The notes under the pieces were generated by a model, which did not search any database, was not told where the DNA came from, and was given only the letters and a program-made list of their open reading frames with translations. Of a DNA stretch of 6,844 nucleotides, positions 1 through 4,301 are shown piece by piece. Each line of letters opens with the position of its first letter. The first letter of the stretch is position 1. A program made the position numbers and the translations under genes. Source of the stretch: Chloroflexota bacterium (GTDB taxonomy: Bacteria; Chloroflexota; UBA5177; JANWHV01); the NCBI GenBank assembly GCA_025450255.1, contig JANWHV010000174.1:1-6844 (forward strand). Reading direction: 5' to 3'.

Positions 1-1
1 C

Positions 2-175
2 ACCATGGGCAACGGCATCTATACAAGTGGCGACGGTGGACGATCGTGGGCGCCCTACGGGCCGCCGCTAACGGGATTCGCGAGGATCGTACTGTCCCTG
101 ATCGCGACTGACCGCGCCTTGCTGGCAGGTACGGCGCAGGGTATCTACAGACTTGCTCTGGAGCCGCCAAAGTAA
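2..175 (+). CDS. Asp-box (BNR) beta-propeller protein, C-terminal end only
   Basis: This is the 3' end of a gene that enters from the left, with 57 visible codons ending in TAA at 173-175. The translation contains GIYTSGDGGRSW (about residues 5-16 of the visible part), a good match to the Asp-box pattern S-x-D-x-G-x-S/T-W. It is followed by an AGTAQGIYRLAL strand, which is how a propeller blade commonly closes ('gt..GvyrS'). Asp-boxes occur in sialidases, YCF48-like proteins, VPS10-type domains and many secreted bacterial propellers, so the enzymatic role, if any, cannot be read from one blade. The Met at position 5 lies just before the blade motif and is unlikely to be the true start. The gene converges on the membrane protein gene, with 24 bp between their stop codons. 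Family type is fairly sure; function is unknown. Confidence 0.7.
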   Translation, partial: TMGNGIYTSGDGGRSWAPYGPPLTGFARIVLSLIATDRALLAGTAQGIYRLALEPPK

Positions 176-199
176 CGGATCGCGTGGCATGACAACCTG

Positions 200-1837
200 T
201 CAGCCAGAAACCTCTGGCTGTTCACGCGCCATAACACCCAGCATGGCGAGCAACAGCAAGCAGGCTGCCACCAGCCCGGCGCATATCAGTGCCAGGACCG
301 GCGTGCTCACGCCCTGGTGAGCCAGCAGCGCCCACCAGGGGTGCGGCTTTGGCACGATGAAGCCGTTGGCAAAGTTCGACGGCGTTAGCGGGATCGGATC
401 GCGCCCGCCATACGTATTCGGATCGAGCAGTCGCTGCCATTGTCCGATCAGCGGCGAATACTGTGGATGCCATTTATACAAGTCCTCGGCAGTCCAGATA
501 CAGCCGTTCGGCTGCTGGTCACGTAAATGCGTAATATACTCACCCTTGTCCAGCAGCACGGCAGGAACCTGGATCAGTACGCCCAGACCGCCAAGGAGCC
601 CGGCACACAGGCGCAACATCCGGCCGGCGCCCTCCAGGACCCAGCCGAGCGGTAATATGGCAAGCGGCAAGATTGGTACGAGGAATCTCGGCCCCCAGGC
701 CCAACCGCCGAGCCAGACGATCAGAGTATTGGCATGGGCAAGCACGCAGATGGCGCAGATTGCCGACAGCAGCAACGTGGCGCGCCGCTCGCGCTTGAAG
801 AACCTGGCAAACCCAAGCGGGGCCAGCAGCAAGATTGGCGCATAGAGAAAGACTCCCTTGCCGGGGCTCAGGAGCGGCCCGTATATCCCTTCCCATAGCG
901 CTTGCAGGCTATGCGGCGGGCGCGTGTCGTGCACGTCGCCGATAATGCCATAGCCAAAGTTGAGTGGCGAGCCAAAACGCGCCGCGTTGTACGCGACGGT
1001 AATCAAGAGAGCGATGCCTATTGGGACCACGAAGGCGAGCAACACACGGATTCGAGCGAGCGGCGGAGTCCGAGACGCGGCGTACACCGCGAAAATGGGT
1101 ACATAGAGAATACTGTCGCCAAAGTGCGTGAGCACGGCAAGTGCCAGGAATATGCCGGTGAGCGCCGCGCCCCTCGCCGTAACCTCGCGCTCTGGCCAGA
1201 GAACGGCGGCCACCGATGCAAGCAGGCACAGGGCAACCGTCGGCTCGCTGAAGAAGCTGACCGTATAGGCCCACGCAGGCGTGGCCAGGCCAAACAAAAG
1301 CGCAAGCGCAATCGCCACGCCAGGCGACCAACCCAGACGCAACGCCAGAGCGCACAACAGCGCCGCGGTCAGCGCGGTAACGATGGCGGCAAAGCTGCTC
1401 GTAACCAGGGCCGCCACTTCGGCGTGGTTTACGTCGGGAGTGAGCCGCGCGGCCTGGCTGCCGAGAACGTAGAGCGGAGCGGCCGCCAACGATTGACCCA
1501 GGCCGAATTTACTGAAGTAGGGTTGGCCAGGTCCCGCCGCGATGCCAATCACGGCGGGCTCTGTCGCGCACGTGCCGGATGGAATCGGCACGGTCCGCCA
1601 GCCCGGCGTGATCGCCACTTCCTTCGCCATTAGCGGCGTGAGCGTGGCATGAGCTGGAATAATCGCGACATCGGCGCGGTCCACCAGGGCGCGTGTTACC
1701 AGGTACATTGAACGGCCATCACTGACATGCGGAGAAATCGTGCCCGGAAAGGTCAGGAGATAGAGCATAAAGAGAAACACGCCGACCACGGCCGGAAGGC
1801 CAGGACGTAGCGCACGCCGGCTCAAGGCATGACTCAT
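200..1837 (-). CDS. Polytopic membrane protein, putative GT-C-type glycosyltransferase
   Basis: This predicted inner-membrane protein has 545 residues and roughly ten or more hydrophobic segments. The first segment (about residues 13-31) is followed by a long extracytoplasmic loop with SDGRSMY (39-45) and YFSKFGLGQS (107-116). An acidic residue in the first outer loop is typical of GT-C enzymes, which use polyprenyl-phosphate sugars. Further motifs are FGSPLNFGYG (288-297), SPGKGVFLYAP (324-334) and GGWAWGPRFLVP (377-388). I recognise these from a family of bacterial membrane proteins usually left as hypothetical or glycosyltransferase-like. A second hydrophilic loop (about 430-503) precedes the last membrane segment. 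Donor and acceptor are unknown. It is the last gene of the folC-miaA operon. I chose the ATG at 1837 because it forms an ATGA overlap with the miaA stop, as at the folC/miaA junction. The ATG at 1843, two codons upstream, is equally possible. Neither has a good ribosome binding site, so translation may depend on coupling. Confidence 0.75.
   Translation of the reverse strand: MSHALSRRALRPGLPAVVGVFLFMLYLLTFPGTISPHVSDGRSMYLVTRALVDRADVAIIPAHATLTPLMAKEVAITPGWRTVPIPSGTCATEPAVIGIAAGPGQPYFSKFGLGQSLAAAPLYVLGSQAARLTPDVNHAEVAALVTSSFAAIVTALTAALLCALALRLGWSPGVAIALALLFGLATPAWAYTVSFFSEPTVALCLLASVAAVLWPEREVTARGAALTGIFLALAVLTHFGDSILYVPIFAVYAASRTPPLARIRVLLAFVVPIGIALLITVAYNAARFGSPLNFGYGIIGDVHDTRPPHSLQALWEGIYGPLLSPGKGVFLYAPILLLAPLGFARFFKRERRATLLLSAICAICVLAHANTLIVWLGGWAWGPRFLVPILPLAILPLGWVLEGAGRMLRLCAGLLGGLGVLIQVPAVLLDKGEYITHLRDQQPNGCIWTAEDLYKWHPQYSPLIGQWQRLLDPNTYGGRDPIPLTPSNFANGFIVPKPHPWWALLAHQGVSTPVLALICAGLVAACLLLLAMLGVMAREQPEVSG
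201..220. terminator. Hairpin at the convergent gene ends, possible terminator
   Basis: The sequence cagccaga-aacc-tctggctg forms a perfect 8-bp stem with a 4-base loop. It lies 25 bp after the stop of the Asp-box gene on the plus strand and covers the last codons of the membrane protein gene on the minus strand. A bidirectional terminator or a 3'-end protecting hairpin is plausible from position alone. Neither side is followed by a clear run of T, so it does not fit a classical intrinsic terminator well. It could instead slow polymerase ahead of factor-dependent termination. Confidence 0.4.
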
Positions 1838-2763
1838 GCGCATGGAGAGTCACACCAGGCGGCGATGTAATGCAGCGCCTCATCCAGGAACCGCGGCTGT
1901 TCCACCGAAACCCGCCGTGCACCCGTGTCGGCGCGGAACCAGGTAAGCTGGCGGCGAATGAACGCCCGTGTACTGCTCTCCGTGGCGGCCATCGCCGTGG
2001 CGAGATCGATCTCGCCCATGACATGGCGGCCAAGCTCGCGGTAGCCGAGCGCCGACATTGAGGGAAGATCCAGGCCGTAGCCCGCGGACATCAGCCGCTC
2101 GACTTCGTCAACGAACCCTTCGTCACGCATATGTGCCAGTCGCTTCGCCGCGCGCGCGAACAGCGCTTCTCGGTTCATCTCAAGAATAATCATCAGCACA
2201 TCGTACGACGGGGACTGGCGCGGCGCCCTGAAGGCCGGGACGCCAAGCGCTTCACGAACCTCCAGGGCGCGGATCACGCGTCTCGGGTTTCGCGTGTCAA
2301 TGCGATCCGCCACCGCCGGATCGAGCGCCCGCAATCGCTCCACCACGGTTTCGATGCCGTCTTCGCGCGTCATCCGTTCCAGCTCGGCGCGGAACCGCGG
2401 ATTGGGAGGTACTTCTGGGACGTCATAACCAAGCGTGAGCGCACGCAGGTAGAGCCCCGTGCCGCCGACAAGAATCGGCAATCGTGAGCGCGCATGTACC
2501 GAGGCGATGGCGGCGCGGGCCCCACGCAAGTACAACGCGAGGGTAAAGCTCTCGTCCGGAGTAGCGACGTCGAGCATGTGATGTGAAACCGCCTCACGCT
2601 CGGCGGACGTCGGCTTCGCGGTGCCGATATCCATACCGCGGTACACCTGGCGCGAGTCGGCGTTTACGATCTCGCCGCCGAGTCGCACGGCAAGTTGAAT
2701 CGCAAAGTCGGTCTTGCCTATCGCGGTCGGACCACCGACCACCAGTAGGCGAGGCCGCGTCAT
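1834..2763 (-). CDS. miaA: tRNA dimethylallyltransferase (tRNA isopentenyltransferase) MiaA
   Basis: MiaA transfers a dimethylallyl group from DMAPP to N6 of A37 in tRNAs that read codons starting with U, giving i6A; it is cytosolic. The product has 309 residues, the usual length. Family motifs are in order: P-loop GPTAIGKT (11-18), DSRQVYRGMDIGTAKP (36-51, with the Asp taken as catalytic base), HHMLDV (61-66), VGGTGLYL (99-106), NPRRVIRALEV (159-169), the R-x3-M-x2-EGFVDEV region (208-221), ALGYRE (238-243) and RQLTWFR (271-277). The tryptophan often found shortly after TWFR is absent, a minor variation. The start is ATG at 2763: the P-loop follows after 10 residues, and the A of the ATG begins the ATGA shared with the folC stop. 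A GAGG four bases upstream, inside the last folC codons, can serve as ribosome binding site. The frame stays open for about 200 codons further upstream, but that stretch is the shadow of folC. The stop overlaps the start of the membrane protein gene. Confidence 0.96.
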   Translation of the reverse strand: MTRPRLLVVGGPTAIGKTDFAIQLAVRLGGEIVNADSRQVYRGMDIGTAKPTSAEREAVSHHMLDVATPDESFTLALYLRGARAAIASVHARSRLPILVGGTGLYLRALTLGYDVPEVPPNPRFRAELERMTREDGIETVVERLRALDPAVADRIDTRNPRRVIRALEVREALGVPAFRAPRQSPSYDVLMIILEMNREALFARAAKRLAHMRDEGFVDEVERLMSAGYGLDLPSMSALGYRELGRHVMGEIDLATAMAATESSTRAFIRRQLTWFRADTGARRVSVEQPRFLDEALHYIAAWCDSPCA

Positions 2764-4175
2764 AAAGCCTCGCCGCGATCCACCCGCGGTGCCTCGGCCT
2801 TGAGCACGTCGCCAACCAGGTACAGCGACCCGGTGACCAGCACGAGATCGTTTGGATCCGCGAGCCGCCGCGCAAGTTCGAGCGCCGCGACGGGGTCGTC
2901 CTCCTCGTCGACATCGCCCTGGCCCGCCGAGCGAAATGCAGCCGCAATCTCGGACGCGGCGGCCGCGCGTTGATGATTGGCGCGCGTGGCGACGACATGC
3001 GCCGCCAGTCCCGCCAGCGTCCCGGCAATATGCGGAATATCTTTGTCGGCCTGGATGCCGCAGACCAGAATGACGCGCCGGCCCGGAAAAAGCTCTCGGA
3101 TTGCGGCGTCGAGAACGCTTGCCGACTCGGGTGTGTGCGCGCCATCTACGACCGTGACCGGGGTTTGCGAAATGATTTGAAGCCGGCCTGGCCATTCCAC
3201 GCGCGCGAGGCCTCGTCGTATTGCATCGAGATTTATTTTCGGCAATACAGGAGCCACCACAAGTGTCACGGCAACGGCGCAGCCTGCGTTGACGGCCTGA
3301 TGAGCGCCAAGCAGAGGCGTCCTGAGGTTGGCGATCGACCCACCGTCGGCCAACACATCGCTCCACCACACAGGCATGTTGGGCAAATGTTCGCGTATAT
3401 AGTCGCGCATCCGTGCCGACACCTCGAAATCAAACGTCGTGCCCGTAACGTCGATTGAGACCGCGGAGACATGCCAATCCCTGCCGCCCAGGAATAACGG
3501 AACCCCGAGCCGCGCCGAGGTGTCCACGAAGATCTGCTCGGCGTCCGGAGGCTGTGGCGACGACACGGCAACTGATCCGCGCTTCATGATTGCCGCCTTC
3601 TCCGCCGCGATCAAGCTCAGCGTGTCGCCAAGTATTGCCGTATGGTCGAACCCGATCGGCGTTAGCGCGGTCGCTAGCGGCGCCGGAACCACGTTTGTGG
3701 CGTCGAGCCGGCCGCCAAGACCTACCTCGAGTACCACCGCGTCCACGTGTTGTGCCGCAAACCAGAGTAGGGCAACCGCGACCTGGGCCTCAAACTGCTG
3801 GATGCCGGTTATGCCGCGCGCCGCCAGCCGCCGCATCGCCGGCCGGATAGTGTCGATCATAATGCCGGAGAGGACGGTATCCGCGATTTCCACGCCGTCG
3901 ATCTGAAACCGCTCGAACAAGCTGATCAAATGCGGCTGCGTGAACAATCCGGTACGATACCCCGCCGCGCGCAGTACTCTGGCGATTGACGCCGCGGTCG
4001 AGCCTTTTCCCTTGGTGCCCGCGATGTGAATCACGGGCAGGTGAAGGTGGGGCGAACCCACTTCCTCAAGCAGCGCGAGCACGCGGTCGAGCCCAAACGT
4101 GGTCGCCGCGCTGACATTCCCGCGCTCGAAGTCCGGGAACTCGCGCAAATAGTCAATTCCCACGAGTTCAGGCAT
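2760..4175 (-). CDS. folC: Folylpolyglutamate synthase / dihydrofolate synthase FolC
   Basis: FolC adds glutamate to dihydropteroate and/or to folates in an ATP-dependent reaction, making dihydrofolate and the polyglutamylated forms that cells retain. It is a cytosolic Mur-ligase-type enzyme. The product has 471 residues. Motifs are in order: HIAGTKGKGS (P-loop, 50-59), TQPHL (79-83, where the family usually has TSPHL), EVGLGGRLDATN (150-161), FDHTAILGDT (176-185), EKAAIMK (192-198, the region of the modified lysine), LLGAHQAVNA (288-297), WPGRL (328-332) and VDGAHTPES (343-351, usually DGAHNP). GSLYLVGDV closes the C-terminal domain. The stretch around 255-285 looks slightly longer than usual. 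The start at 4175 is preferred over the ATG at 4187 because GGAG at 4182-4185 lies six bases before it, while 4187 has no ribosome binding site. It is the first gene of the operon, and its TGA overlaps the miaA ATG. Whether both synthase activities are present cannot be decided from the sequence. Confidence 0.95.
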   Translation of the reverse strand: MPELVGIDYLREFPDFERGNVSAATTFGLDRVLALLEEVGSPHLHLPVIHIAGTKGKGSTAASIARVLRAAGYRTGLFTQPHLISLFERFQIDGVEIADTVLSGIMIDTIRPAMRRLAARGITGIQQFEAQVAVALLWFAAQHVDAVVLEVGLGGRLDATNVVPAPLATALTPIGFDHTAILGDTLSLIAAEKAAIMKRGSVAVSSPQPPDAEQIFVDTSARLGVPLFLGGRDWHVSAVSIDVTGTTFDFEVSARMRDYIREHLPNMPVWWSDVLADGGSIANLRTPLLGAHQAVNAGCAVAVTLVVAPVLPKINLDAIRRGLARVEWPGRLQIISQTPVTVVDGAHTPESASVLDAAIRELFPGRRVILVCGIQADKDIPHIAGTLAGLAAHVVATRANHQRAAAASEIAAAFRSAGQGDVDEEDDPVAALELARRLADPNDLVLVTGSLYLVGDVLKAEAPRVDRGEAL

Positions 4176-4181
4176 CGCACA

Positions 4182-4185
4182 CTCC
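4182..4185 (-). promoter_or_regulatory. Ribosome binding site that decides the folC start
   Basis: On the minus strand GGAG is followed by six bases (tgtgcg) and then the ATG at 4175-4173. This is a standard Shine-Dalgarno arrangement and supports the shorter FolC form of 471 residues. The ATG at 4187 overlaps this site and has no purine-rich element of its own. Confidence 0.65.
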
Positions 4186-4212
4186 ATCCGTGAAGTTCTG
4201 CACTACTAGCGA

Positions 4213-4241
4213 TTGCATGGTATCAGCGAGTCGGTTATACC
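4213..4241 (+). promoter_or_regulatory. Candidate sigma-70-type promoter for the surface protein gene
   Basis: In the 125-bp divergent gap, TTGCAT (4213-4218) is separated by 17 bases from TATACC (4236-4241). This is 3 of 6 and 4 of 6 bases against the consensus TTGACA and TATAAT. Transcription from here would give an untranslated leader of about 50 bases before the ATG at 4302. The match is moderate and based only on reading the sequence. No clear Shine-Dalgarno element precedes 4302: the nearest GGAAG (4275-4279) is 22 bases upstream, too far for normal use. Confidence 0.3.
4234..4239 (-). promoter_or_regulatory. Candidate -10 element for the folC-miaA operon
   Basis: Read on the minus strand, positions 4239-4234 give TATAAC, 5 of 6 bases of the -10 consensus, about 60 bases upstream of the folC start. 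The -35 position at 17-bp spacing (GTGTGC at 4262-4257) is a poor match. The element lies in the same bases as the -10 proposed for the divergent surface protein gene. Confidence 0.3.
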
Positions 4242-4301
4242 CAGGAAGGCGCCTCTGCACACTGTCGTGCCATTGGAAGACTGAAGTGATCGCCTGCCAC
4301 A

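Noticed and set aside
902..1633. Open frame of 243 codons on the plus strand opposite the membrane protein gene.
   Set aside because: It has low-complexity, Arg/Gln-rich composition, no recognisable motif and no ribosome binding site. Such frames are expected opposite high-GC genes, and the minus-strand gene has convincing motifs.
2594..3145. Arg/Ser-rich frame on the minus strand that overlaps miaA and folC in another frame.
   Set aside because: It is a shadow frame whose composition is typical of out-of-frame high-GC translation.
2764..3369. N-terminal extension of about 200 residues in the miaA frame, giving a 511-residue protein.
   Set aside because: The extension is arginine-rich, has no family similarity, and overlaps folC completely. 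MiaA starts with its P-loop shortly after the Met at 2763.
4197..4260. Direct repeat TCTGCAC at 4197-4203 and 4254-4260 in the divergent gap, a possible operator pair.
   Set aside because: Seven bases with 57-bp spacing and no symmetry can easily arise by chance.
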